Positions 55,046 to 64,000 of a stretch of DNA of 64,000 bases are shown piece after piece. Below the pieces are notes generated by a model. It had not been told where the DNA came from. It was given only the letters and a program-made list of their open reading frames with translations, and made no database searches. Made by a program: the position numbers and the translations under genes. The DNA comes from Neomegalonema sp. (GTDB taxonomy: Bacteria; Pseudomonadota; Alphaproteobacteria; Rhodobacterales; Rhodobacteraceae), in the NCBI RefSeq assembly GCF_028688855.1, contig NZ_JAQTXI010000002.1, forward strand, positions 223,979 to 287,978, read 5' to 3'. Position 1 is the stretch's first letter; the number at the start of each line of letters is the position of its first letter.

Positions 55046-56049
55046 TGACCCTCGACGCGATCAAACCCTATCTCGGCGGCCTCGACTCGCTGCTTTCCAT
55101 GACCGTCGGCGACGAGAAGGGCAAGAGCTACGCCCAGCCTGCGTTGAAGAACCTCGGCTCGGCGGTTCTGGTGGTCCTGCGCGAGGTGATCTCGCCCGCC
55201 TCCTTCCGCAACGCCGAGGCGGAGATCACCGACATCGACTCCAACGGCCGCCGTCACGCCCGCGCCGTCGCCAACAAGTTCAAGTTCGGCGAGCGCGCCC
55301 GCGGCCTGCAGGTGCTGCGCTATTTCGAGGCGGGCGGCGCCTCGGCCCAGAACAAGACCGCCTTCGTGGGCAAGGAGAAGCCTTCCGCCCGCTTCGACCT
55401 GAACACGCTGGTCTTCGGCGACAGCGCCAATCACGGCTCGAAGGTCCTGCCGGTGAAGGCCGCCGCGCAATATTCCGACGCCGTGTCGGTCCAGCCCTAT
55501 GGCGATTGCGTGGACAGCACCTTCCATAACCGCGCCTCCGAAGACGGCTCCCTCTTCGACGCCCAGAGCAAGGCGAATTCGACCAACATCTTCGAGCGCC
55601 ATTTCCTGCGGCCTGGAACGCTGCTGCTCCAGACCATCGCCTTCAACGGCAAGACCGCTCCGCCGGAAGCTGTGGAGCATCTGCTCCTGAGCCTCGGTCT
55701 GGCGGGCGCCTATGGCGGCGCGACCTCGATCTACGGCGTGAACGTGCGCAATCATCCGCTCGGGATCTTCGCCGGGCGATTCGAGCGCGATCTGAGCAGC
55801 CCTTATGTCGCCATCGACCGGCTTTACCAGCAGGGCGTCGATCCTGACGACGTGGCCGCCGTCTCCAGAGCGCTCACGGAGGCCTGTCGCGCGGCCTGGC
55901 CGGTCGAGATCCCCGGCGAGGCGATCCTCGCGGCGCAAAAGGATCTGATCGCGCGGCTCGAAGCCGACGACCCCGCCCTGCGCGGCGCCTACAAGGCGAC
56001 CGCCGGGAAGGTCGGGGCCTATTTCGACGCCTGGTTCGAGGGAGTTTGA
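55045..56049 (+). CDS. csc2: Cas7/Csc2, type I-D backbone subunit
   Basis: 334 residues; the repeated subunit that lines the crRNA. Csc2-like text: ARFDLNTLVFGDSAN, then SKVLPVKAAAQYSDAVSV, FERHFLRPGTLLLQTIAF and LAGAYGGATSIYGVNVRNHPLGIFAG. The N-terminal ~80 residues resemble the family less closely. ATG 55045 overlaps the cas10d stop by one base; GGAG of the coding end precedes csc1. Assignment as Csc2 rests on these segments and on the neighbours. Confidence 0.8.
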   Translation: MTLDAIKPYLGGLDSLLSMTVGDEKGKSYAQPALKNLGSAVLVVLREVISPASFRNAEAEITDIDSNGRRHARAVANKFKFGERARGLQVLRYFEAGGASAQNKTAFVGKEKPSARFDLNTLVFGDSANHGSKVLPVKAAAQYSDAVSVQPYGDCVDSTFHNRASEDGSLFDAQSKANSTNIFERHFLRPGTLLLQTIAFNGKTAPPEAVEHLLLSLGLAGAYGGATSIYGVNVRNHPLGIFAGRFERDLSSPYVAIDRLYQQGVDPDDVAAVSRALTEACRAAWPVEIPGEAILAAQKDLIARLEADDPALRGAYKATAGKVGAYFDAWFEGV

Positions 56050-56051
56050 GG

Positions 56052-56738
56052 ATGGGCGCGCCGGTCGCGACTCCGGTTCGGGCCGTCTCGCTGACCCCGT
56101 TCCATTATCACAGCCTTGCGGTTCCTTCGGGAACCGCGACCCTCTCCAGCTATCTGGCCGACCGCTCCATGTCCTATGCGCTGGCGGGAGCCATGGGCGC
56201 TCTGGCGGCTTCGGCGGCCCTGCCGCAAAAGGATTACCGGCGCGATCTGGAGGCCCTGCCCTGGCTCTGCTCGGCCTTCGAGGCGCAGAATCCCCGCTTG
56301 CTGCCGCCCATCGGCAAACGGCTGAATCTCGATACGGAAGGCGGCTATCAGAAAAGGCTGATGGACGCGACCGGAACCGGGAACCTCAAGACCTGGTTCT
56401 ATATTCAGGAGGTTCCGCCGGGCGTCGTCTATGAGGGCGCGGTCTTCGGCCCCGATCCCTTCAGGCTGGCCTCGGAGGTCGAGGGACGCAAGGTGGAGAG
56501 CCTCGTCCTGCGCACGGGACGCCATCTCGGCGGCCTGATCGAACTGCGCCGCGCTCCGGAAATCGAAGCCGCCCGCCTGAATCTCCATACGGCGAAGCTC
56601 TTCGGCGCGGCGGTCGAGGCGATGGAGGTCGACGTCTTCGCGCTTTACGACATCCAGCTCACGGCGCCGATGAAACTGGCGGAGGCGGCTGCGGTCGTCG
56701 GTTCATGGCGGAGCTTCCAGACGGGAGCCTCCGCATGA
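56052..56738 (+). CDS. csc1: Cas5/Csc1, type I-D
   Basis: 228 residues from ATG 56052; an alternative TTG at 56046 overlaps the csc2 stop. It caps the 5' handle of the crRNA in the effector. The N-terminal HYHSLAVPSGTATLSSYLADRSMSYAL and VYEGAVFGPDPF, LVLRTGRHLGGLIELR agree with Csc1. The stop overlaps the cas3 start by four bases (ATGA), so translation is coupled. Confidence 0.75.
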   Translation: MGAPVATPVRAVSLTPFHYHSLAVPSGTATLSSYLADRSMSYALAGAMGALAASAALPQKDYRRDLEALPWLCSAFEAQNPRLLPPIGKRLNLDTEGGYQKRLMDATGTGNLKTWFYIQEVPPGVVYEGAVFGPDPFRLASEVEGRKVESLVLRTGRHLGGLIELRRAPEIEAARLNLHTAKLFGAAVEAMEVDVFALYDIQLTAPMKLAEAAAVVGSWRSFQTGASA

Positions 56739-58762
56739 CCGAAGCCTTCTCCTTCGTCATTCCGCGCCATGCGGTCCCTTCCGATCCGCAGACCGGGCTT
56801 TCTCCGCTTCAGGCGCGCATGATCGAAGAAAAGGCTTCCGTGCGGATCTTCTCCGCGCCCACGGGCGCGGGCAAGAGCTACGCCTTCCAGAAGGCCATGC
56901 GCGAGCGCAATGCGCGCATCCTCTTCATCGTCCCGACGCGGCGTCTGGCGCAGAACCTCATGGAGGGGCTGCTGGGGGATCTGCTCGACGCGGGCCTGAG
57001 CAAGGAGGAGGCTCAGGCGCGGGTCTTCCTCTGGACCTCCGACGGGCGCAAGGCCCATGAGGAGGCGAATCCCGAAGTGAGGTTCCGGGATCTGCGCATC
57101 CGTCAGATCCGCAGCGAGATCCGCCCGGATCTCGCCCCCGAGGGGCTCGGCTTCATGATCTTCGCGACGCCGGAGAGCGTGGCCTGGTATCTGCTGAACC
57201 CCGGCCTCCGCAAGGACGGGCAGGATCCGGAGAATCCCTTCGACCTTCTGCGCCTGGATCATGTCGTCTTCGACGAGTTCCACAGCATCGACGCACGCGG
57301 CATGGGGTTGTCCTGCGGCTTGGCGGCCATCGCCAGCCGCATGGGGCGCACGGCGAAGATCACCTTCCTCTCCGCCACGCCCATCGACGTCCGGACCACC
57401 CTGACGGGCTTCGGAATCGAGGCCTCCGCCATCGTGACGGCTCAGGAGACGGTCGTGACCGGCGGGCCGGAGGCGACTCCGGCCATGCGCGCCCTGCATG
57501 GCGACGTCCGGGTGAGGCTGGAGCCGGGAACGGATCTCCCGAGCCTGCTGGAGGCGCACAAGCCGCGCATCCTCGAAACCCTCGCGCGGGGCGACGACGG
57601 GTTTCAGGTGGTGGTGATCTACGACTCCATTCGTCAGTTGCTGCAGGACAAGCAGGCTCTGGCCGCCTGGTTCGACTCCATCGGCGTCCGGCAGGAGGAG
57701 CGTCTCTCCATCAATTCCTCCGACGACAGCGTCGAGCGCGATATGGACGGCTTCTTCACCATCGGCCGCCAGACCGATCCGCGCAAGTTCAAGGTTCTGG
57801 TCGCCACCTCCAGCGTCGAGATGGGCGTGACCTTCAAGGCCGGGCTGATCCTCATGGAGCCCGGACATGACGCATGCTCCTTCGTGCAAAGGCTCGGGCG
57901 GGCGGCGCGCGGCGACATCCCCGGAGAAGTCGTCGTGCTGCTCAATGAAAGAGCTCTGGGGCGTTCGGGTCAGGCCTGGCTGCGGCATCTGCCCAAGCTG
58001 CTCGCCGAGGAGGGCGAGCGCATTTCCGTGGATCGTTTCACGGATCTCGTCCTGAAGGCGATCCGCGCGCGTTTCGACGCCAGGCCGGAGGATCTGGCCG
58101 CCGACCGGATCGAAAGAGATGGAAGCTTCAGGTCCATGCCGGAATCCGCGATCTGGGGGGCTGGGCTCTTCTGGGCGGCTCTGGAGCAGAGCGCGCATTA
58201 CAAGGGTCTTGGGGGCGCGCTTGAAAACTTTCGCCCGCAACATGCGGCGGAGATCAAAAAGCGCCTCGATCCCATGCTGAAAAGCCGCTGGAACTTCACG
58301 AAGGCCTGGGCGCAGGCTTTCCTGAATGAGGCGAAAAAGCTGCGGATGATCCTGCCCAAGGTGACGCTGGTCGAGCCGAGCGGCAAGAGCAAATCCATCC
58401 CCTGGCAGCTTTACGTTGATACGGAGGAATTGCGGCGCTCTCCGGCTATCCTTGACGAGAAAGGGGGCGTGAGGGTCCATGTCTCGCGGCCCATCGTCCT
58501 GATCGAAGGCGCGCTTGGCGGCCAGCGCGTGGAGCGTCATGAAGAGGCCCTCTTCCCGCATAAGGGGGCGCGCGTCACCCTGCCGCTCAAGGACATCGCC
58601 ACCCATTGGAGACGGGCCGCCGCTGGGGATATCGGCGAGCCAGGCCTCTCCTCGGACAAGGAGATCGCGCTCTTGAGCGCCATCACGCTGGTCAACCGCA
58701 CGCAGATCGTCCCTTTCATCCAGCAAGACGGAGCCGAGGATGGCCCAAGCGTCATCCTCTGA
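56735..58762 (+). CDS. cas3: Cas3' helicase, type I-D (no HD domain)
   Basis: 675 residues from ATG 56735, which overlaps the csc1 stop; an earlier ATG at 56705 lacks that coupling. Superfamily 2 motifs are present: FSAPTGAGKSYAF (residues 39-51), DEFH (180-183), FLSATPID (211-218) and QRLGRAARGD (about 384-393). No HD nuclease precedes the helicase, in agreement with type I-D, where Cas10d carries it. It unwinds or translocates target DNA after recruitment by the effector. The 3' end overlaps cas4 by 23 bases. Confidence 0.88.
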   Translation: MTEAFSFVIPRHAVPSDPQTGLSPLQARMIEEKASVRIFSAPTGAGKSYAFQKAMRERNARILFIVPTRRLAQNLMEGLLGDLLDAGLSKEEAQARVFLWTSDGRKAHEEANPEVRFRDLRIRQIRSEIRPDLAPEGLGFMIFATPESVAWYLLNPGLRKDGQDPENPFDLLRLDHVVFDEFHSIDARGMGLSCGLAAIASRMGRTAKITFLSATPIDVRTTLTGFGIEASAIVTAQETVVTGGPEATPAMRALHGDVRVRLEPGTDLPSLLEAHKPRILETLARGDDGFQVVVIYDSIRQLLQDKQALAAWFDSIGVRQEERLSINSSDDSVERDMDGFFTIGRQTDPRKFKVLVATSSVEMGVTFKAGLILMEPGHDACSFVQRLGRAARGDIPGEVVVLLNERALGRSGQAWLRHLPKLLAEEGERISVDRFTDLVLKAIRARFDARPEDLAADRIERDGSFRSMPESAIWGAGLFWAALEQSAHYKGLGGALENFRPQHAAEIKKRLDPMLKSRWNFTKAWAQAFLNEAKKLRMILPKVTLVEPSGKSKSIPWQLYVDTEELRRSPAILDEKGGVRVHVSRPIVLIEGALGGQRVERHEEALFPHKGARVTLPLKDIATHWRRAAAGDIGEPGLSSDKEIALLSAITLVNRTQIVPFIQQDGAEDGPSVIL

Positions 58763-59306
58763 CCTCGGCGACTGGGCGGCGCCTATCCGCGCCTTCGTCG
58801 CGCTGGTGGAGGCCCATGATCTGCACGGGCTCTTGTTCCAGCATCTGGATCTCTGCGAAAGGCGCGCCTGGCTGCATCTGCAACGCGTGGATTACGCCCA
58901 CCTTGAGGAGCGCATGAAGCTCGGCGCCGTGGCGCATGAACTGCATCGACCGCGCGACCGCTCCGTCGAGGGACTGATGGGCCTCGCGCCCGACCGGATC
59001 GACTGGGCGGGTCGCGAAGTGATCGAGGCGAAGGGTTCGGCGGGGGCGCGACGGGCGGTCTCCATGCAGACGCTCTTCTACGCGCTGCTGCTCATGGCCG
59101 CCACGGGCCGCCGGTGGTCGGCGGCGAACGAGATCGTCGGCGGACGCAAGAAGCTGCCGGTCGCGGTGGGGCCGGAGGAGATCGCGCGCATGCTGGAGAT
59201 GGCCCGGCGTCTGGAGGAATTGACGCGAACGCCTTTGGCGCCTCCCGCGGCGCGCAAGTCGATCTGCGAGTCCTGCTCCTATCGCTTTCTCTGCGGGTTC
59301 GCCTGA
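58740..59306 (+). CDS. cas4: Cas4 adaptation exonuclease
   Basis: 188 residues. The four cluster Cys are visible: Cys 39 (LDLCERRAW) and the C-terminal ICESCSYRFLCGF (Cys 176, 179, 185). The RecB-like nuclease residues are in GAVAHELH (His), DRIDW (Asp), and VIEAKG (Glu-Lys). It trims new spacers and selects the PAM together with Cas1-Cas2. Its start lies inside cas3, and its stop overlaps the cas1 ATG by one base. Confidence 0.88.
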   Translation: MAQASSSDLGDWAAPIRAFVALVEAHDLHGLLFQHLDLCERRAWLHLQRVDYAHLEERMKLGAVAHELHRPRDRSVEGLMGLAPDRIDWAGREVIEAKGSAGARRAVSMQTLFYALLLMAATGRRWSAANEIVGGRKKLPVAVGPEEIARMLEMARRLEELTRTPLAPPAARKSICESCSYRFLCGFA

Positions 59307-60280
59307 TGGAGACGCTGTATCTCACCAGGGACGTCAAGCTCTCCCGCGAGCATTCGACGCTGCTCATCCTCACGGCCTCCGGCGCGCGGCGTCGGGCGCC
59401 CATCGAGGGGCTGAAACATGTGATCGTGGCGGGCGAGGCTCATCTGACCACGGCGGTTCTGGGGCTCTGCGGACGCAACGGCGTGCGGGTGACGGTGCTG
59501 GACTGGCATGGGAACGTCGTCGGCTGCTTCGAGCCGAAAGGCTCTCCGGCTTCAGGGCGCGTGCGGCTGCTTCAGGCCGCGGCGGCGCTGGATCCGGACA
59601 GAAGGATGCGTTTCGCCCGAGCCTTCGTGACCGGCGCGGCGCGCAACATTCTGGTCAATCTGAAATATCGCAGCTATCGCGGCAATCGGGCTCTGGATGG
59701 CGCAGTCGCCTCCATCGAAAAGCTTTCGGAGCGCATCCCCTCCGCTGAGAGCGCCGAAAGCCTCATGGGGATCGAAGGCCAGATCCGCGCCTTCTATTAC
59801 GAGGCCTGGCCGCTGATCGACGAAGCTCTGGCTTTCGGTCCACGCAGGCGGCGGCCGCCCAACAATCCGGTCAATTGCCTGATTTCCTGGTTCAACGGGC
59901 TGGCCTACGCCCTGACGCGCAACGAGATCGCCAAGACCCATCTGGATGATTGCGTCTCCTTCCTCCACGCGACGCGAGAGGCGCGGTCTTCTCTGGCTCT
60001 GGACCTCTCCGAAATCTTCAAGCCGGCCATCTGCGACACGCTGATTTTCGAGGCGGTCCTGCGCGGCCTGATCAAGCCGGAATGGTTCCATGAGGAGGAG
60101 GGAGTCTGCCGCCTGTCCGAGCGCGGCCGCGTGGAGACCCTGGAGCTTTGGGTGCGCAAGACGGAGGAGCGCGTGCAGGGCGAGGCTTCGTTCCGGGAGA
60201 TCCTGCGTCAGGAGGCCCTTGCGCTGGAGCGGGATCTTCTGGGGATCGACGAATACAAGCCCTGGAGGCGCCGGATCTGA
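59306..60280 (+). CDS. cas1: Cas1 integrase
   Basis: 324 residues from METLYLTRDV; the longer open frame upstream lies within cas4 and is not used. Catalytic Cas1 residues are Glu 157 in GIEGQIRAFYYEAW, His 221 in SFLHATREARSSLALDLSEIFKP, and Asp 233/Glu 236 in the same run. It inserts spacers at the leader end of the array with Cas2. It overlaps cas4 and cas2 by one base at each end (TGATG both times). Confidence 0.93.
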   Translation: METLYLTRDVKLSREHSTLLILTASGARRRAPIEGLKHVIVAGEAHLTTAVLGLCGRNGVRVTVLDWHGNVVGCFEPKGSPASGRVRLLQAAAALDPDRRMRFARAFVTGAARNILVNLKYRSYRGNRALDGAVASIEKLSERIPSAESAESLMGIEGQIRAFYYEAWPLIDEALAFGPRRRRPPNNPVNCLISWFNGLAYALTRNEIAKTHLDDCVSFLHATREARSSLALDLSEIFKPAICDTLIFEAVLRGLIKPEWFHEEEGVCRLSERGRVETLELWVRKTEERVQGEASFREILRQEALALERDLLGIDEYKPWRRRI

Positions 60281-60579
60281 TGTTTCTCGTGATCACCTAC
60301 GACGTGCCGTCCGAGCGCACCGAGATCTACAAGAAGCTGCTGGTGAAGTTCCTGACTCATGAGCAGAATTCGGTTTTCGCGGGAGATCTGACGGACTCTC
60401 GATATCGCAAGCTGCGCGCCGCTCTGGTGAGGGTCGCGGAGCCTGGCGATCGCCTCCTGCAGTTTCAGACGGCCAATCGGCATAATCTGCGGGCTGTGTC
60501 TCTGGTGAAGAACGAGGGGAATGGGGCTCTGGAGGAGAAGGAGCTCTTGCACCATTCCATGGGCTCGCTGATACTCTGA
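60280..60579 (+). CDS. cas2: Cas2 adaptation subunit
   Basis: 99 residues, typical length. MFLVITYDVPSERTEIYKKL has the conserved Asp (residue 8) of the ferredoxin-like fold, and the later HEQNSVFAGDLTDS matches Cas2. It bridges two Cas1 dimers in the integration complex. Its ATG overlaps the cas1 stop by one base. The array leader follows directly. Confidence 0.92.
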   Translation: MFLVITYDVPSERTEIYKKLLVKFLTHEQNSVFAGDLTDSRYRKLRAALVRVAEPGDRLLQFQTANRHNLRAVSLVKNEGNGALEEKELLHHSMGSLIL

Positions 60580-60696
60580 CTACGCTGGCTCATCGTGCGT
60601 AGGGCTTGGGGGCGCGTAGTGGAAAGAGCGGGATTCCAGAGTTTCCCTGTGCTTTGCCGACGCCTGTTTTCAGGCTTGCTCATTGAAATGTGGAGG
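60580..60696 (+). promoter_or_regulatory. CRISPR leader
   Basis: 117 bases between cas2 and the first repeat. It contains an inverted repeat GCCTG-TTTT-CAGGC at 60662-60675, 21 bases upstream of the first repeat, a possible leader anchor or transcription pause. The orientation is inferred from the cas1-cas2 neighbours; new spacers should enter at 60697. Confidence 0.6.
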
Positions 60697-63600
60697 GTCC
60701 CGTCACCCCATGAGGGGTTAGGAGGTGCGCAACCTGAGCATGGGCGCTCCGGGCGTCGTCGTCCCGTCACCCCATGAGGGGTTAGGAGCGCAGCGGCGCC
60801 GGGCGTCTGTCGCCCGAGGAAGCCGGTCCCGTCACCCCATGAGGGGTTAGGAGTCGGCGCTGAACGCCGAGGCCAAGGGTCACCGCGAGGCGTCCCGTCA
60901 CCCCATGAGGGGTTAGGAGAAAGACGACGAAGCCCGCCGCGCTCGCGAGATCACGCGTCCCGTCACCCCATGAGGGGTTAGGAGCCCGCCGTGTCGCGCG
61001 ACTCCACGGTCGAAATGGCCGCGTCCCGTCACCCCATGAGGGGTTAGGAGATCCTGAAAGCCGCCTCGGCGCCGACGAACTGCCGCCGGTCCCGTCACCC
61101 CATGAGGGGTTAGGAGCTCATCGGTCGCCTCGGCGCCGATCCCGAGATCCGCAAGTCCCGTCACCCCATGAGGGGTTAGGAGGCCCTGACCGAGCTTTTC
61201 CACGAGCGCGACGTGATGGTCCCGTCACCCCATGAGGGGTTAGGAGTCCGTCGGCGGCGTCCTCTGCGAGCCGCATGGCGGCTGTCCCGTCACCCCATGA
61301 GGGGTTAGGAGATCGGCTATAAGGGGCTTGTCGATCTTGCGCGGCGCTGTCCCGTCACCCCATGAGGGGTTAGGAGTTCTCGGGGGCGGCGGGTCATCCC
61401 TCGCCCTCCAGCTCGGGTCCCGTCACCCCATGAGGGGTTAGGAGGCCTGTTCGAGGGCTGCGGCGACGATGACGACGCCTGGTCCCGTCACCCCATGAGG
61501 GGTTAGGAGGACGCCTGAGCATCGCCACCGCTCTGGGCGAGATGGTCCCGTCACCCCATGAGGGGTTAGGAGCGGCCAGCGTCTGCGCCTGCGCGATCAG
61601 CAGGCCGCCGGTCCCGTCACCCCATGAGGGGTTAGGAGTGCGCCTGAATGCGCGCCAGAGCCTCGGCGTCGTAGCGTCCCGTCACCCCATGAGGGGTTAG
61701 GAGATGGTCCGTTCAGCCTCCGACGAGTCCTCGCGCCTTGTCCCGTCACCCCATGAGGGGTTAGGAGTTGGGAAAGGCGATGCTCGCGGGCGTGGCGAGA
61801 AGATGTCCCGTCACCCCATGAGGGGTTAGGAGCGCCCCCGCTGGTTCGTCCTCGAAAACGTCGCTGGCGTCCCGTCACCCCATGAGGGGTTAGGAGACCG
61901 CCGTCGGACTGGGCGTGGCCTATCTGGCGACCCGGTCCCGTCACCCCATGAGGGGTTAGGAGTTCGCCGAAGGCGTTCTCGTCGAAGAAGGGGAAGACGG
62001 TCCCGTCACCCCATGAGGGGTTAGGAGCGCACCCGGAGACGCTCGCCAGCGCCCGAGAACTCGGGTCCCGTCACCCCATGAGGGGTTAGGAGGATCTCGT
62101 GCAGGGCAAGACAGGCGCGCGGCTCTACGCGTCCCGTCACCCCATGAGGGGTTAGGAGTGTGACCTGGTTTCTCGGGGGGCGTCATTGCCTCCCCGTCCC
62201 GTCACCCCATGAGGGGTTAGGAGACGTCTATCTCCCGAAGCGCCCTGGCCAGACGCGCGGCGGTCCCGTCACCCCATGAGGGGTTAGGAGCTGAGGAGGT
62301 CTAGGGAAATGTCCTCCTCGCGGCGCGTCCCGTCACCCCATGAGGGGTTAGGAGATGAATCTGGCCGTGGTTCCCGAAGGCGGGCTGGATCGTCCCGTCA
62401 CCCCATGAGGGGTTAGGAGGGGTTCGAGGTAACGCTCCGCCATGGGTTTCATGACCAGTCCCGTCACCCCATGAGGGGTTAGGAGAGGAATGGCGGCGTG
62501 CCCCTGAGCGAAGGCCACCCGCCAGAGCCGGTCCCGTCACCCCATGAGGGGTTAGGAGAGGAATCCTTCTCGAAGGTCAGGCGCAGCAAAGGGCCGCGTC
62601 CCGTCACCCCATGAGGGGTTAGGAGTCCGCCGCCTCGGCTATGGAGACCCAGCCGCTCGCCTGTCCCGTCACCCCATGAGGGGTTAGGAGGGAGGCCATG
62701 CGCGCCGCCGCCCTCGCGCGGGCGCAGAGTCCCGTCACCCCATGAGGGGTTAGGAGGTCGGGGGCTTCGCGTCCGCGGTCGGCTGCTGATGGAGAGTCCC
62801 GTCACCCCATGAGGGGTTAGGAGATGGCGATCACCTCTTGTGCATTGTGCCTTTCGGCGGAGTCCCGTCACCCCATGAGGGGTTAGGAGTCGGCGGGCCC
62901 GGCGCAGATGGAGCGCATGGCGAAGCACGTCCCGTCACCCCATGAGGGGTTAGGAGGCCGACGACATGCCAGGATACGGCACGGCAGACGTTGCGTCCCG
63001 TCACCCCATGAGGGGTTAGGAGGACGCCGAAGCCCGGCTCAAGGCGTTCCGAGAGGCTTCGGGTCCCGTCACCCCATGAGGGGTTAGGAGGAGAAAGTGA
63101 GAGACGCGGAATGACCGAAAAGACGAGTCCCGTCACCCCATGAGGGGTTAGGAGGCCGCCGCATTGGCCCGGCTCCGGGCTCTTGACGGCGAGTCCCGTC
63201 ACCCCATGAGGGGTTAGGAGCCAAGCCCAGGGCTCGGCGTCCGGAAGCGGCGCGGCAGTCCCGTCACCCCATGAGGGGTTAGGAGACCGTCTCTCTGGGT
63301 GGGGCGAGCTACAGGCTCCGCCCGTCCCGTCACCCCATGAGGGGTTAGGAGCGGGTCGGCCTGCGCGATGGTCCAGACGTCCTCGACGTCCCGTCACCCC
63401 ATGAGGGGTTAGGAGATGAGAACGCCCAGAACGGCTTGCTCCGCCTCCGTGTGTCCCGTCACCCCATGAGGGGTTAGGAGTTCGCTCATCATTTCCCCCA
63501 CCCGCCGCGGGCGGCGGTGTCCCGTCACCCCATGAGGGGTTAGGAGGGCGACTCCCCCTTCGCGCATCCGTCCGGCCCGCCAGGTCCCGTCACCCCATGA

Positions 63601-63870
63601 GGGGTTAGGAGCGTGCTCATGGCTGAAAACCTCTATGCCGTCGGCGGGTCCCGTCACCCCATGAGGGGTTAGGAGGCGGACGGCTGGATGATGGAGCACC
63701 CCCTCGGCCAGAGTCCCGTCACCCCATGAGGGGTTAGGAGACGCTTCCGAAGGGCCTTGAACCGCTGCGCGAGCGCGTCCCGTCACCCCATGAGGGGTTA
63801 GGAGGAGGATCTTCAGTCTGGGGATGGCCTTCTCCGCCGCCTGTCCCGTCACCCCATGAGGGGTTAGGAG
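60697..63870 (+). CRISPR. Type I-D CRISPR array: 49 repeats, 48 spacers
   Basis: The 28-bp repeat begins GTCCCGTC and ends GTTAGGAG. First copy 60697-60724, last copy 63843-63870. All copies look identical by eye, including the last, so no terminal decay is seen. Each repeat contains ACCCC-ATGA-GGGGT, a 5-bp stem and ATGA loop. Centre-to-centre spacing is 63-68 bp, giving spacers of 35-40 bp, except one spacer of 45 bp at 62486-62530. Last 8 bases (GTTAGGAG) would be the crRNA 5' handle if Cas6 cuts at the usual place. I found no repeated spacer by eye; no spacer target is known to me. Confidence 0.98.
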
Positions 63871-64000
63871 GAGGACGACCCCAAACCGTTATGCATTGAT
63901 GAGATTTCTTTACCCTGCGCACTAAATCCAAACACCACTGATAATTATCGGCAAAGCATGAAATAGCCAATATATCCGGCTTTTGTCCTACTATTTCTTC
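63871..64000. other. Distal flank of the array
   Basis: 130 bases after the last repeat, AT-rich at the far end (for example ATTTCTTT, AATAGCC), clearly unlike the GC-rich body. No gene is complete here. It may continue as lower-GC accessory DNA beyond the window. Confidence 0.5.

Noticed and set aside
51418..60579. Type I-C or I-B as the CRISPR subtype
   Set aside because: I-C lacks Cas6 and has no Cas10; I-B has an HD-Cas3 and a Cas8b. Here Cas3 has no HD, the HD is at the N-terminus of the ~970-residue large subunit, and Csc1/Csc2-like subunits are present.
60697..63970. Open frames across the CRISPR array encoding repeated LLTPHGVTG or PNPSWGDGT segments
   Set aside because: They are translations of the 28-bp repeat on the opposite strand; such frames arise from any array with these repeats and have no start site or family.

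Overview
The window is a high-GC chromosomal segment with strong G/C third-position bias, many TGATG/ATGA gene overlaps, and alphaproteobacterial-looking content (beta-alanine:pyruvate aminotransferase, XdhC/MocA-type molybdoenzyme maturation, ExoD, Rrf2, AGCS and APC transporters). An alphaproteobacterium, perhaps near Rhodobacterales, is the most likely host; I cannot name the genus. I see no tRNA or rRNA genes.

Layout. 1-13.7 kb is mostly metabolic: a 3'-5' exonuclease fused to a kinase-like ATPase domain (cut by the left edge), an omega-aminotransferase with a divergent XRE/cupin regulator, an AcoR-type sigma-54 activator followed by a matching -24/-12 promoter and a 2,3-butanediol-dehydrogenase-like gene, a class B flavin monooxygenase, and a two-subunit molybdenum hydroxylase with its XdhC and MocA-like maturation factors. 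13.9-15.9 kb holds a membrane patatin-like lipase.

16.1-22.2 kb is the most unusual region. A 242-residue secreted-looking repeat peptide carries four copies of an 18-residue block, each with three His-x-Asn triplets. It is followed on the same strand by a Cys-rich DUF483-like protein, a radical SAM/SPASM maturase, an HExxH-type putative peptide hydroxylase and a 2-oxoglutarate/Fe(II) oxygenase fused to TPRs. I read this as a RiPP-like peptide modification cluster of a type I do not recognise.

22.2-26.1 kb has a BioH-like hydrolase, a PstS-OmpA fusion lipid/periplasm-type protein, a secreted hypothetical protein and an Rrf2 regulator. 26.1-35.3 kb contains two divergent sets centred on paralogous P-type ATPases: one with intact catalytic motifs and one whose DKTGT, TGES and GDGxNDx motifs are all degraded, plus ExoD, an amino-acid permease and three small unknown proteins. 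35.5-39.7 kb has KatG and a DUF262/HNH (GmrSD-like) putative restriction protein. 39.9-45.8 kb is a nonulosonic (sialic/legionaminic-type) acid set: CMP-transferase, synthase, a CBS-aminotransferase fusion and a divergent probable glycosyltransferase. 46.2-47.6 kb is an AGCS symporter.

47.6-50.5 kb is a gene graveyard with broken TPR, IS5-family and IS3-family (IS2-like) remnants. It borders a complete type I-D CRISPR-Cas locus (50.5-63.9 kb): a WYL regulator divergent from cas6-cas10d-csc2-csc1-cas3'-cas4-cas1-cas2, then a leader and an array of 49 repeats that look identical. The tight overlaps of the cas genes suggest one operon; Cas10d (with the HD nuclease), Csc2, Csc1 and Cas6 should form the effector, Cas3' is the helicase without HD, and Cas4-Cas1-Cas2 do adaptation.
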